Below are positions 8,197 to 16,921 of a stretch of DNA of 29,606 nucleotides, piece by piece (position 1 is the stretch's first letter; each line of letters begins with the position of its first letter). Both the position numbers and the translations under genes were made by a program. The DNA comes from CAZRHR01 sp964599915 (lineage in GTDB: Bacteria; Bacteroidota; Bacteroidia; CAIKAF01): NCBI GenBank assembly GCA_964599915.1, contig CAZRHR010000030.1:1-29606 (forward strand), in the 5' to 3' direction. The notes below the pieces were generated by a model. The model saw nothing but the letters and a program-made list of their open reading frames with translations, ran no database searches and was not told the origin of the DNA.

Positions 8197-10977
8197 TCAA
8201 CGCATAAGCATAACCCGTCCTAGATAGTCAAATTCATTCAAACAAGGATTCTGGTATTGGACCTTAAAAACGTACGCACCTAATGGAACCGGTTCACCAA
8301 AATGGGTGCCATCCCAATATGCATGAGGCAAACGAGTGGTAAAAATCAACTGTCCCCAACGGTCAAAAATATCCATTTGATAACTTGTTGCATCCCTTCG
8401 CACGCCAGAGGGCTGAAAAACATCGTTGATCCCGTCATTGTTCGGTGTGAAAGTGTTAGGGATAAATAGTCCTTCTTCTTTTGAAGACCGATAAAGGGCA
8501 AGGGTATCCGTAAGCACGGTCCCGCAACCCGGCCAATGAAGCACCAAAGTTTCATCTTCTGTAACCGGATGTAACAGTCCCGGAAATCCTGTATTCCAAT
8601 ACGCTCCCTGAATCCAGCCCAACTGATGAGGCCCGACCCACAAGGTATCTTCCGTGCATAGCCAACGATCAGGACCTAAATCCAATACTTCTGCGCTATG
8701 AAAAACGGCCAAAATTGAATCGATGGCAGGACCACAAGGGTGGCTATAGCTCACCTGAATCCACCCGGATAAATTGATTTGAAAGGTATCCGAGGTTTGG
8801 GTGCCATTCCAAACAAATGGGGAAAAGGAAGGGTCAGGCGCCAATACGAATGTATCTCCAGGACAAAGTAAAATCATGGAATCTGCCCATACTTCAAAGG
8901 AAGGCGGCGCGACCAATCTAATGCTATCGGTGACCGCTCCACAAGGATTTTGAACCGTTACAGAAAGCCAACCAGGGGTCTGAACACTAATTCCTGAACC
9001 CACACTTCCATTGCTCCATTGATAAGAACATTGGCTGCAAGACACATCTGCCACATATGGGCTACAAAGGATGTGCTCGTTTCCAAGATTTACCACAGGT
9101 AGTTGGCCAAACTGCATCACACCGGAAAGGGTGTCTGCACCACATGTATTTTGCCCAATCACCTGATAAGGTCCAGGTTGCTGAAGAAACAAGGGAGGTT
9201 GTACCGGCTGGCCATTTATCCACCATTGGCAATCTGAACAGGTCACATTTAGGGCCAGTGAGGTATCTGGAAAGCAAAGCCAGGGCGGAATATTGGCTTG
9301 TAGCGTGGGGGCCGTTCCCGCGGTTACTAAAAGCGTATCCGAAAGTGGACAGGTGGGGTGAAAAAGAGTAAGCACTACCGGCCCTGCCTGCGATACGTTA
9401 ATCGTTGGATTTGTGCTTCCCGTACTCCATTGAAAAGGCAAGGATAAAATTGGATTTTGAAGGGTCGCGGTTTGAGGTAAACATAAGTGTATATCTGGCC
9501 CTAACCAACCTGAGGCTTGATAAATGACAATGACCCTTCCGGTATCACAAAGCGGAAAGCAATAGTTATCGCAGGCTTTTACCCATAAGGTGTCAGACAA
9601 AACCCCCACAGGAGGATTGGTAATGCTCAATTGATTTCCCTGCTGCTGAATATTCGCAGGGCCTTGAATGATTTGCCATTGATGGGAAGTATTGTCCGCA
9701 TCTGATAGCAGCGACTGAAGGTTTAAGGTGAAAGGTAAGGTTTCACAAGCCAGCACCAACGTGGTATCGCGCACCACCGGCGGTAGATTTTGGGGAAGGG
9801 TGTGAGGAAGTGAGGGTGCCAATAAAATATCTTGAAGTAAATCTACCTGGGTTGGTTGAACGTTGCAAGCTAAACCGGGCTGGTTGGGCTGATTGACCAC
9901 GCCTGCAAATCGCCAACCTGCATTGGGCCGTGAATATAAAAAATACAACCTTTGGTCGGGGCCCAACTTAATGCCACCCATCACATCGTTGTAGGCACCA
10001 TTGATTTGAAAAACGGACACCAAAGGATTGGCTGGCTGTGAAAGGTTGTATTGGTATAGGGCTCCGCCAGAGTTGTTGGTGGAAAACCTCCATTTTCCAA
10101 GATAAAGTTTGGTGCCATCTGGAGACCATGCCGAACTGTAAAAACCCATCCAATAATTGGAGGCATTTCCTATGGGTGTGCCCGGTACATTAAGAACATT
10201 TGAAACCACGCCACTTAAAGGATTAAATGTAGCCGTAAGCGTTGGGCGATTTTCAATAAAAGACGTGAAGCCCAATCGGGTTCCTTGTGGGTTTACACTT
10301 ATAGAAGATATGGCCACCAATGCAGACCCCAAAGGATATCCTGCCTGAAACTGAATACCTGCGGAAGATATACGCCAAACCAAGGCAGAATCCCCCGCCT
10401 GATTGGCGCCAAGTAACCAATAATCTAAGGAAGTAGCACCCTTTACCAGGCAAATCGCTTCTTGAACATTTGGCCTTAACATCACATTTTTTAATCCCGG
10501 AACCACATCACCCAATGGATTTCCAGGATTACCATTTCCAACTAAATTGGTATCCACCACCGAATAAGCCAATGGCCCCCAAACAGAACCATAAGAAGTA
10601 CCGGTATGAAAAACATAGAACCGGGTGCACTGACTTGGAACAACGCAGACCGCGCCCGTTCCGGAGGCCGACAAATGACCTGTGAGTCCTGTTCCATTTG
10701 GCATGGCCAGGTGGCTTCGGTCATAAATCGTTTGGCCGTTGGTGTAGAAAAAATTGCGTCCTATAATGGGATGGGTGGCTATGCCGTGACCTTCCTCCGC
10801 ATAAGGAATGGCGTGGCCCTGTACCATCGTTGGAATGAAATTATTTCCCTGAAACTGAATCCCACCTTGGGTAATTCGTCCCAACCACCACAACGAATTT
10901 TCTCTCTGTGCCCAACAGCTTTGCCCCCAAAAAATGAACCCAAACATCCCTAGGAAAGCAATAATATACGTTCGCAT
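8197..10977 (-). CDS. Large surface protein with T9SS type B (gliding-motility-associated) C-terminal domain
   Basis: From the ATG at 10975-10977 the protein has 926 residues and opens with a signal peptide ending QSCWAQ. A longer frame begins at a TTG 13 codons earlier but buries the signal. The N-terminal half (about 20-390) has propeller-like repeats such as SPDGTKLYLG and LGPDQRLYFLY. The middle (about 400-830) is a string of short Cys-containing Ig/PKD-like beta modules with repeated DTL and VQNPCG patterns. The last 89 residues begin FIPNTFTPNNDGINDVF and contain IFDRWGQLIF and WDGTHFGEPVPLGAYVF, the CHU_C/type B sorting domain. Type B cargo normally stays attached to the cell surface or is used as an adhesin. 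Ligand or function is unknown. Confidence 0.93.
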   Translation of the reverse strand: MRTYIIAFLGMFGFIFWGQSCWAQRENSLWWLGRITQGGIQFQGNNFIPTMVQGHAIPYAEEGHGIATHPIIGRNFFYTNGQTIYDRSHLAMPNGTGLTGHLSASGTGAVCVVPSQCTRFYVFHTGTSYGSVWGPLAYSVVDTNLVGNGNPGNPLGDVVPGLKNVMLRPNVQEAICLVKGATSLDYWLLGANQAGDSALVWRISSAGIQFQAGYPLGSALVAISSISVNPQGTRLGFTSFIENRPTLTATFNPLSGVVSNVLNVPGTPIGNASNYWMGFYSSAWSPDGTKLYLGKWRFSTNNSGGALYQYNLSQPANPLVSVFQINGAYNDVMGGIKLGPDQRLYFLYSRPNAGWRFAGVVNQPNQPGLACNVQPTQVDLLQDILLAPSLPHTLPQNLPPVVRDTTLVLACETLPFTLNLQSLLSDADNTSHQWQIIQGPANIQQQGNQLSITNPPVGVLSDTLWVKACDNYCFPLCDTGRVIVIYQASGWLGPDIHLCLPQTATLQNPILSLPFQWSTGSTNPTINVSQAGPVVLTLFHPTCPLSDTLLVTAGTAPTLQANIPPWLCFPDTSLALNVTCSDCQWWINGQPVQPPLFLQQPGPYQVIGQNTCGADTLSGVMQFGQLPVVNLGNEHILCSPYVADVSCSQCSYQWSNGSVGSGISVQTPGWLSVTVQNPCGAVTDSIRLVAPPSFEVWADSMILLCPGDTFVLAPDPSFSPFVWNGTQTSDTFQINLSGWIQVSYSHPCGPAIDSILAVFHSAEVLDLGPDRWLCTEDTLWVGPHQLGWIQGAYWNTGFPGLLHPVTEDETLVLHWPGCGTVLTDTLALYRSSKEEGLFIPNTFTPNNDGINDVFQPSGVRRDATSYQMDIFDRWGQLIFTTRLPHAYWDGTHFGEPVPLGAYVFKVQYQNPCLNEFDYLGRVMLMR

Positions 10978-11071
10978 GCCCAAAGATGAAACCTTGGACA
11001 GCGTTTTGTAAGCCAAAAATGAAATTCGGAGGCTTTAAACTTTTAAATGGTAGCAGTACGAATAAAAACGG

Positions 11072-11971
11072 CTAGACTCTTTGATGCTTCCATCGCCGAT
11101 GAGACCATAACCAGCTTTCTAATTCACCTTGAATTTGATTTTCTAATTTTTGCGCATAGGCTTGAACCAAAAGCTCTGGTGTGGTATCCTCTGGATGGCT
11201 ATGCAGCAATTCAAAGGAAACCTTATAACGTGCATTTTTTTTACGGTTTACCCGTGCGAACAGGACGGGAAGATTGGATTTGCAGGCCAATTTTGCCCAA
11301 CCCGAATGAAAAAGGGTATCCCGATTTAAGAAATGTACCCAAAAGCCTGTAGACGGATTGGCCGACTGATCTGCGATAAATGTAAAACACTTGGGACGGA
11401 GATTTTTATCTTGCAAGACGACTCTTGGTGCCTGTTCCATGGGAACCAGTAGGGTGCCGAATCTTCCTCTAATTCGTCTTAAATATCTGTCTATGTATGG
11501 ATTTTTTTGCGTTTTGTAAATGGCCACAATCTCGTGGGCTTCCCTCGCGGCTGCGCCCAATCCAGCCCATTCCCAATTGCCATAATGTCCCATGACCATG
11601 ATCACAGATTGGTTCTTATGGTAATATTCCATGAGCAGGTCGTCTTCCTCAAAAATGCACCTGAACAACATATGCCTTTTAGACATTCCGGGAAGCGCTA
11701 TGGTTTCACCAATGATTCGTCCCAAATACCTGTAATACAAACGAGAAATATGTTTTGTATCCAATTGGGAAAATCCGCTAAAACAAGCGCGCAAATTGGC
11801 TACCACCACTTTGCGCCGATACCTGACCACGTAAAACAACCACCATCCCACTAGCTTCCCGAGGGTCATCGAAAATCGAAAACCCAATTTCCCAATCAAC
11901 CACAGCCAAGGTTTTAGCAGCGCATAAATGAGAAAATGGAATACTTTCATTAGGACAGATGGTTGGGTCAT
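11072..11971 (-). CDS. Lipid A biosynthesis-type lysophospholipid acyltransferase (LpxL/HtrB family)
   Basis: About 299 residues, typical for the family, which adds a secondary acyl chain to lipid A at the inner face of the cytoplasmic membrane. A hydrophobic segment at about 10-28 would anchor it. The catalytic HX4E motif is H129-YGNW-E134 in MGHYGNWEW. Downstream, FIADQSANPSTG and the HFLNRDTLFHSG segment match the conserved blocks around the second half of the active site. The ATG at 11971 is preceded by AGGTG; a GTG one codon earlier is also possible. It is the third gene of a compact minus-strand run with the stress protein (34-37 nt gap) and HD hydrolase genes. Whether it acts on lipid A or on another Bacteroidota lipid, such as an ornithine or glycine lipid, is not shown by sequence. 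Confidence 0.9.
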   Translation of the reverse strand: MTQPSVLMKVFHFLIYALLKPWLWLIGKLGFRFSMTLGKLVGWWLFYVVRYRRKVVVANLRACFSGFSQLDTKHISRLYYRYLGRIIGETIALPGMSKRHMLFRCIFEEDDLLMEYYHKNQSVIMVMGHYGNWEWAGLGAAAREAHEIVAIYKTQKNPYIDRYLRRIRGRFGTLLVPMEQAPRVVLQDKNLRPKCFTFIADQSANPSTGFWVHFLNRDTLFHSGWAKLACKSNLPVLFARVNRKKNARYKVSFELLHSHPEDTTPELLVQAYAQKLENQIQGELESWLWSHRRWKHQRV

Positions 11972-12008
11972 CACACCTGGGTATCGCCCTTTTTATGGGC
12001 ATAAAATG

Positions 12009-12884
12009 TCATGAAAACAATTCCACCGGCAAATGGCTGATGTCTTGGTTAGGATTCACACACATCACCGGAATTTCAGCCTCATTGTTAATGAGTTCTT
12101 CCTCATGGTTGCCTAAAAGCAAATTGGAAATGTTTACCATATCTGGCTGGGAAGAAATAACCATTAAATCCGCACCAATAGATTCTGCATACCGAATCAT
12201 TCCTTTGGCCAATGAACCCTTCTTTCCATCATGCTCAATCACCTTTACGCTGATTTTATTACCCTCAAAGGTTTTTACGGCCTGCTGAACATTTCTTTGC
12301 AAGGCTTTCCCCAGATATTCATCTGAACTTTGATCCGCATATACATGCAAAGTGGCATTGAAATAGCGTGCAATGGCAGCAGCGTAAATCAATTTATTTT
12401 TACCAAACTTACTTTCGTCAATAGAAATAACGATATGAGCATATCCATCCATATCGGCCTTTCTTCTTTGGACAATGATCACAGGTACAGGACATGAGGT
12501 GACAACTTTTAGCGCATAAGCACCCACCACATGCTGAATACCGCGAACGCCATGCGTTCCCATAACCACTAAGTCTGCGCCTTGGCTGGTTGCGTACTCG
12601 CCTATGGTATTGAATATAGAACCTTCTTCTACATGAAAACTGGTATTCACACCCGTAGAAGACTGGTTGTCTGCACAAATGGCAGCCAACTCACGGTTCA
12701 CCCAAGACTCATCACGGCCCTCTTTCTTCAATTGAGCACGAGATTCACGGTTTAAAATATGAAGCAAGCGCACTTCATCATCTCCGGCTTTCGCCACTTT
12801 AGAAGCATGAAACAAGGCTGTTTTAAATTCCTCGGTAAAATCGCAAGGAACTAAGATTAAATCGCGGTTTTCTTTAGAGAGCAT
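12009..12884 (-). CDS. Universal stress protein with two UspA domains
   Basis: From the ATG at 12882-12884 the protein is 291 residues. The longer frame starts from a TTG and adds an unrelated tail, whereas LILVPCDFTEEFKTAL is the normal Usp beginning. Domain 1 (about 8-140) ends with the nucleotide-binding signature GTHGVRGIQHVVGAYALKVV. Domain 2 (about 148-277) has a degenerate version (SSQPDMVNISNLLLG) without the GXXG loop, so only domain 1 is likely to bind ATP. The fused two-domain form is common in Bacteroidota. It lies 48 nt after the HD hydrolase gene and just before the acyltransferase gene, suggesting co-transcription. The precise role (stress tolerance) is not fixed by sequence. 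Confidence 0.93.
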   Translation of the reverse strand: MLSKENRDLILVPCDFTEEFKTALFHASKVAKAGDDEVRLLHILNRESRAQLKKEGRDESWVNRELAAICADNQSSTGVNTSFHVEEGSIFNTIGEYATSQGADLVVMGTHGVRGIQHVVGAYALKVVTSCPVPVIIVQRRKADMDGYAHIVISIDESKFGKNKLIYAAAIARYFNATLHVYADQSSDEYLGKALQRNVQQAVKTFEGNKISVKVIEHDGKKGSLAKGMIRYAESIGADLMVISSQPDMVNISNLLLGNHEEELINNEAEIPVMCVNPNQDISHLPVELFS

Positions 12885-12932
12885 GGTTATATGTTTTCGC
12901 TGTGAAATTAAAGTTTTTTTTGAAGGCAATGG

Positions 12933-13526
12933 TCAAGGTGAGGGATGTTGTAACAACCAATTTTCTAAATCCCTCAAATACTTAGCTTTTAAAGGCTCAC
13001 GATTGACAACGGAAAAAGGGGTATGATAAGCATGTTGTTTTAAAAACTGAACCTGTAAATGGTTCCAATCCCATTCTGCTTTCACAATGCCCATATTTTT
13101 GAATTCTTGAAAAAGTCGATTACCAATGCGGTAAAAATCTTCTGTTCCCAAGTAATCTAAATCCGCATCTCGCATTAAGCCACTCCATGGATGATGCGCT
13201 TCTATACCTAAATCTGTTTCAAGGATTAAAGTTCCAATGGTGTCTATTTCATGGGCACCATAACCAAATTCTGGTAAATGTAACTGAACCCATGCAACAC
13301 CTGCCATTTCATGGCCTTCAGCTGTTTCAATATAACCAATGTCATGGGTAAGCGCTGCAGTGAGTATGAGCCGTCTTTCATGATCATTCAAGCCAGAACA
13401 TTGGCTTAAAATCCGAGCCGCTTCATATACTTCTATGGTATGTTGATACCCATGGTAGGTTAAACTCTTGGGCAACTTTTGCCTGAGTTCTCTTAAAACA
13501 TGGTCGCGTAGCGGTTTAAAGTCCAC
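12933..13526 (-). CDS. HD-domain metal-dependent phosphohydrolase
   Basis: A 197-residue all-helical protein. Metal-ligand motifs in order are YHGYQHT (His25 and His29), the HD pair His61-Asp62 in THDIGY, histidines around 110-112, and Asp120/Asp122 in RDADLDYLG. This arrangement matches small HD-superfamily phosphohydrolases acting on nucleotides or similar substrates; the substrate cannot be told. The start is a GTG at 13524-13526, the only in-frame start next to the conserved N-terminal helix. It is the first gene of the minus-strand trio with the stress protein and the acyltransferase, and is divergent from the amidohydrolase gene. Confidence 0.85.
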   Translation of the reverse strand: MDFKPLRDHVLRELRQKLPKSLTYHGYQHTIEVYEAARILSQCSGLNDHERRLILTAALTHDIGYIETAEGHEMAGVAWVQLHLPEFGYGAHEIDTIGTLILETDLGIEAHHPWSGLMRDADLDYLGTEDFYRIGNRLFQEFKNMGIVKAEWDWNHLQVQFLKQHAYHTPFSVVNREPLKAKYLRDLENWLLQHPSP

Positions 13527-13603
13527 GGGGGAAAGGTAGGTATTTTATCATATCCCTCCAACACATGGAGCCGCCAAATTATTGGCCCAATCGTATCTTA
13601 ACC

Positions 13604-13630
13604 AAGCCTGCAATACCCAATCGAAGGCTT
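13604..13630. promoter_or_regulatory. Short inverted repeat in the divergent HD/amidohydrolase intergenic region
   Basis: AAGCCT (13604-13609) and AGGCTT (13625-13630) are exact inverted repeats 15 nt apart, with an AATTTTT run after the second arm. They lie 34 nt before the amidohydrolase ATG. It could be an operator or a weak leader hairpin. The arms are short enough that chance is possible. Confidence 0.25.
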
Positions 13631-13663
13631 AATTTTTCAGTTTTCTCCATGTATATTTATCCC

Positions 13664-16600
13664 ATGAAATGGCAATTCGTCTTATGCCTTTGGCTTAGCT
13701 TACATTTGGTAGGGGCCCAGAGCTCCGCCCCAAAAGAAGATTCAGTGCCCTGCGATGGCGCTACAACCCACCGTTTTTCTGTACAGGAAGGAACATGGAT
13801 GAACCTGGACCTGAGTCCAGATGGAAAAACTTTGGTTTTTGACTTACTTGGCGATATCTATTCCATGCCGGTGGAGGGCGGCACAGCGAAACCCTTGCGC
13901 CAAGGCATGCCCTGGGAAGTTCAACCCCGATTTAGCCCCGATGGAAACTTTATTGCCTTTACCTCAGATGCAGGCGGAGGTGACAATATTTGGGTCATGG
14001 ACCGCGAGGGAAAATGGGCTCGTCAAATAACCAAAGAAAATTTCAGGTTACTGAACAACCCGCATTGGTCGCCCAACGGCCCCTACATCGTAGCCCGCAA
14101 GCATTTTACCGGAACCCGCTCTGCTGGCGCGGGTGAAATGTGGATGTACCATGTGCAAGGGGGAGAAGGCGTGGCCCTCACCAAAAGAAAAAACGACCAG
14201 CAAGACGTCAATGAACCTCATTTTTCTCCGGATGGAAAATACCTCTATTATAGCGAGGACATGTACCCCGGCGGCTTTTTCCAGTATAACAAAGACCCTA
14301 ACCGCGAAATTTATGTGGTAAAGCGTTATGAATTCGCCACCGGACAAACCGAAACCCTTCTTTCCGGACCGGGAGGCGCCGTTCGCCCTACCCCAAGCCA
14401 TGATGGAAAGTCGTTGGCGTATATTAAACGGGTACGAACCCAAACCGTTCTATTCATTCATGACTTAGAATCCGGGGATGACCGCCCCCTTTACACCGCA
14501 TTGGATAAAGACCAGCAAGAAGCTTGGGCCTTATTTGGTGCCTATCCCTCCTTCGCCTGGAGCCCGAAAGATGATTTCATTTTCATTTGGGCCGCTGGAA
14601 AAATTCAAAAGATTGAAGTGGCTACGGGCAAAGCCCAAGCCGTTCCCATGAACATAGAGGTTAGCACCACCCTCTGCCCCACCCTAAAAATTCAGCAACC
14701 CGTAATTACGCCCTCTTTTTTGGCACGCGCCCTTCGGCATACCATAACTTCACCCGATGGCTCCAAAACGGTGACCCATGCCGCCGGGAAGTTATACCTA
14801 AGAGAAAACGGTGCCTTCTCTTTACTAACCAACCTTCCCCACCTCAGTTTTGAACCGGCTTTTTCTCCCGATGGAAAAAAATTGGCCTTCGTCACTTGGG
14901 ATGATGAAGATGGCGGCGCCATTTACAGGTTAGACTTGCACAAACCCGGGCTCAGTCCGGTGAAACTCACCTCAGAAAGGGGCATTTATCGCTCCCCATC
15001 TTTTAGCCCCGATGGAAAACACCTTGTATATGTTCGGGAAAGCGGAAACCAACACCTTGGAACTGCCGTGGGAAAAAAACCCGGCATTTACCTGATGCGA
15101 ATAGATGGCTCCGATGTTCAATTTGTCACCAAAGAAGGGGAATATCCAAGATTTAGCCATGGGGGAAAACGAATCAGTTACCAAACCGGTGGCCATTTGT
15201 TTGGCGCATTGGAAAAAGGTTGGCATTCTGTCAATCGAGAGGGACTGGATAAACAAACGCATTTCACCTCAAAATACGCCAATAGCTTTGTGCCAAGTCC
15301 AGATGAAAAATGGTTGGCTTTTACAGAATTATACAAAGTGTATCTGGTTCCTTATCCCAAAACCGGAAAAACCATTGACCTTTCAGGAACCATGAAAACA
15401 TTGCCTGTGGCCGAAGTTTCACCTCAGGCGGGTATTGCTTTACATTGGTCCGGAGATAGCCAGTCCCTGAAATGGACGCTCGGCCCAGTGCTCTATACCA
15501 CAAAACTCAACCATCATTTTCAGTTTCTTCAATCTTATGTAGACACCCTGCCTCCCTCCGGAACACCGGAAATGGACAGTTTGAAAATCACTTTGGAAAC
15601 GCCTGTGCCTCAAACAAAAATCGCCTTGGTGGGTGCCAGACTTTTGACCATGGCCTCCCAAAGCGTGATAGAAGATGGCGTCCTATTGATTGAGGGAAAC
15701 CGCATTCAAGCGGTAGGAAAAAGAAATAGCCTAACCATCCCGGAAGGGTATCAGGTCATCGATGTGGCAGGAAAAACCATTTTACCCGGATACATCGATG
15801 TACATGCGCATACCGGTAATTTTCGCCATGGCCTTAGCCCAAATCAGCAATGGGAATACTTAGCCAATTTGGCTTTTGGAGTAACCACCACCCATGACCC
15901 CTCGGCCAACACGGAAATGGTCTTTGCCCAGAGTGAAGCCATCCGGGCCGGCCGCATGTTTGGCCCACGCCTTTTTTCCACCGGCACCATTTTATATGGC
16001 GCAGATGGAGATTTCAAAGCCGTTATTCAATCACCAGAAGATGCTTTAAGGGCGGTGCAACGCAACAAAGCCTTCGGTGCATTTTCTGTAAAAAGCTACA
16101 ACCAACCACGCAGAGAACAAAGGCAGCAAGTCATGGAGGCCGCCAGAAAAGAAAACATGCTGGTGGTACCGGAAGGTGGATCACACTTTTTTCATAACAT
16201 GTCCATGGTGGCCGATGGACATACAGGAATTGAACACAACATTCCTGTAGCGCCACTTTACCAAGACGTTCTGGAATTCTGGAAAAGAACCCAAACAGGT
16301 AATACCCCAACCCTCATTGTAAATTATGGTGGGGTCAATGGAGAATATTTTTGGTACCAACATACCGAAGTCTGGAAAGATACCTTACTGCTCAAATTTA
16401 CGCCAAGAGAGGTGGTCGATGCACGTGCACGGCACCGCACCATGATTCCCCAAGAGGAATATGAGCGAGGCCACATACTCGTTTCACAATCTTGTAAAAA
16501 ATTGCAAGATGCAGGCGTACCCATTCACATGGGCTCTCACGGGCAAATGCAAGGGGTTGGGGCACATTGGGAAATCTGGATGCTGGTTCAAGGCGGTATG

Positions 16601-16915
16601 ACGCCTTACGAAGCATTGAAAGCAGCGACCATTCAGGGAGCTGCCTACCTTGGTTTAGACCATGAACTGGGAAGTTTAGAACCCGGAAAACTGGCCGACC
16701 TGCAAATCTTGGATTTAAATCCACTCATCAACATTCAACATACCCGTGCTTTGCATCGGGTCATGTTGGATGGCCGGTTATACCGTATTCCCGATTTAAA
16801 AGAAGAAATCACGGGGACCTTTTCCCCTGCCCGCATGTTTTGGGAGCGCACCCATGGACATGCCCTTTTGCCATGGCAAGAACTGCAACATGGCTGTTCT
16901 TGCGGAAAACATTAA
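13664..16915 (+). CDS. Secreted PD40/TolB-like propeller fused to amidohydrolase
   Basis: From the ATG at 13664 the protein is 1083 residues and starts with signal peptide MKWQFVLCLWLSLHLVGAQ. A longer frame from 13565 hides the signal and is not preferred. Residues of about 30-640 carry many PD40 propeller repeats of the form FSPDGK or SPDGKTL. Residues of about 660-1060 form an amidohydrolase domain. Its first metal motif VHAH has His714 and His716. This is followed by TTTHDPS, EGGSHFFHN, GHTGIEHN and IHMGSHGQ. The closing block GSLEPGKLADLQIL is typical of the imidazolonepropionase/TolB-amidohydrolase family. The C-terminus ends HGCSCGKH, a small Cys/His cluster. Probably a periplasmic or exported metal-dependent hydrolase of cyclic amides or peptides; the substrate is unknown. 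The Mpl-like gene begins 6 nt downstream. Confidence 0.9.
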   Translation: MKWQFVLCLWLSLHLVGAQSSAPKEDSVPCDGATTHRFSVQEGTWMNLDLSPDGKTLVFDLLGDIYSMPVEGGTAKPLRQGMPWEVQPRFSPDGNFIAFTSDAGGGDNIWVMDREGKWARQITKENFRLLNNPHWSPNGPYIVARKHFTGTRSAGAGEMWMYHVQGGEGVALTKRKNDQQDVNEPHFSPDGKYLYYSEDMYPGGFFQYNKDPNREIYVVKRYEFATGQTETLLSGPGGAVRPTPSHDGKSLAYIKRVRTQTVLFIHDLESGDDRPLYTALDKDQQEAWALFGAYPSFAWSPKDDFIFIWAAGKIQKIEVATGKAQAVPMNIEVSTTLCPTLKIQQPVITPSFLARALRHTITSPDGSKTVTHAAGKLYLRENGAFSLLTNLPHLSFEPAFSPDGKKLAFVTWDDEDGGAIYRLDLHKPGLSPVKLTSERGIYRSPSFSPDGKHLVYVRESGNQHLGTAVGKKPGIYLMRIDGSDVQFVTKEGEYPRFSHGGKRISYQTGGHLFGALEKGWHSVNREGLDKQTHFTSKYANSFVPSPDEKWLAFTELYKVYLVPYPKTGKTIDLSGTMKTLPVAEVSPQAGIALHWSGDSQSLKWTLGPVLYTTKLNHHFQFLQSYVDTLPPSGTPEMDSLKITLETPVPQTKIALVGARLLTMASQSVIEDGVLLIEGNRIQAVGKRNSLTIPEGYQVIDVAGKTILPGYIDVHAHTGNFRHGLSPNQQWEYLANLAFGVTTTHDPSANTEMVFAQSEAIRAGRMFGPRLFSTGTILYGADGDFKAVIQSPEDALRAVQRNKAFGAFSVKSYNQPRREQRQQVMEAARKENMLVVPEGGSHFFHNMSMVADGHTGIEHNIPVAPLYQDVLEFWKRTQTGNTPTLIVNYGGVNGEYFWYQHTEVWKDTLLLKFTPREVVDARARHRTMIPQEEYERGHILVSQSCKKLQDAGVPIHMGSHGQMQGVGAHWEIWMLVQGGMTPYEALKAATIQGAAYLGLDHELGSLEPGKLADLQILDLNPLINIQHTRALHRVMLDGRLYRIPDLKEEITGTFSPARMFWERTHGHALLPWQELQHGCSCGKH

Positions 16916-16921
16916 TATAGC

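Noticed and set aside
13565..13663. N-terminal extension of the amidohydrolase
   Set aside because: The added 33 residues precede a textbook signal peptide that begins at the ATG at 13664.
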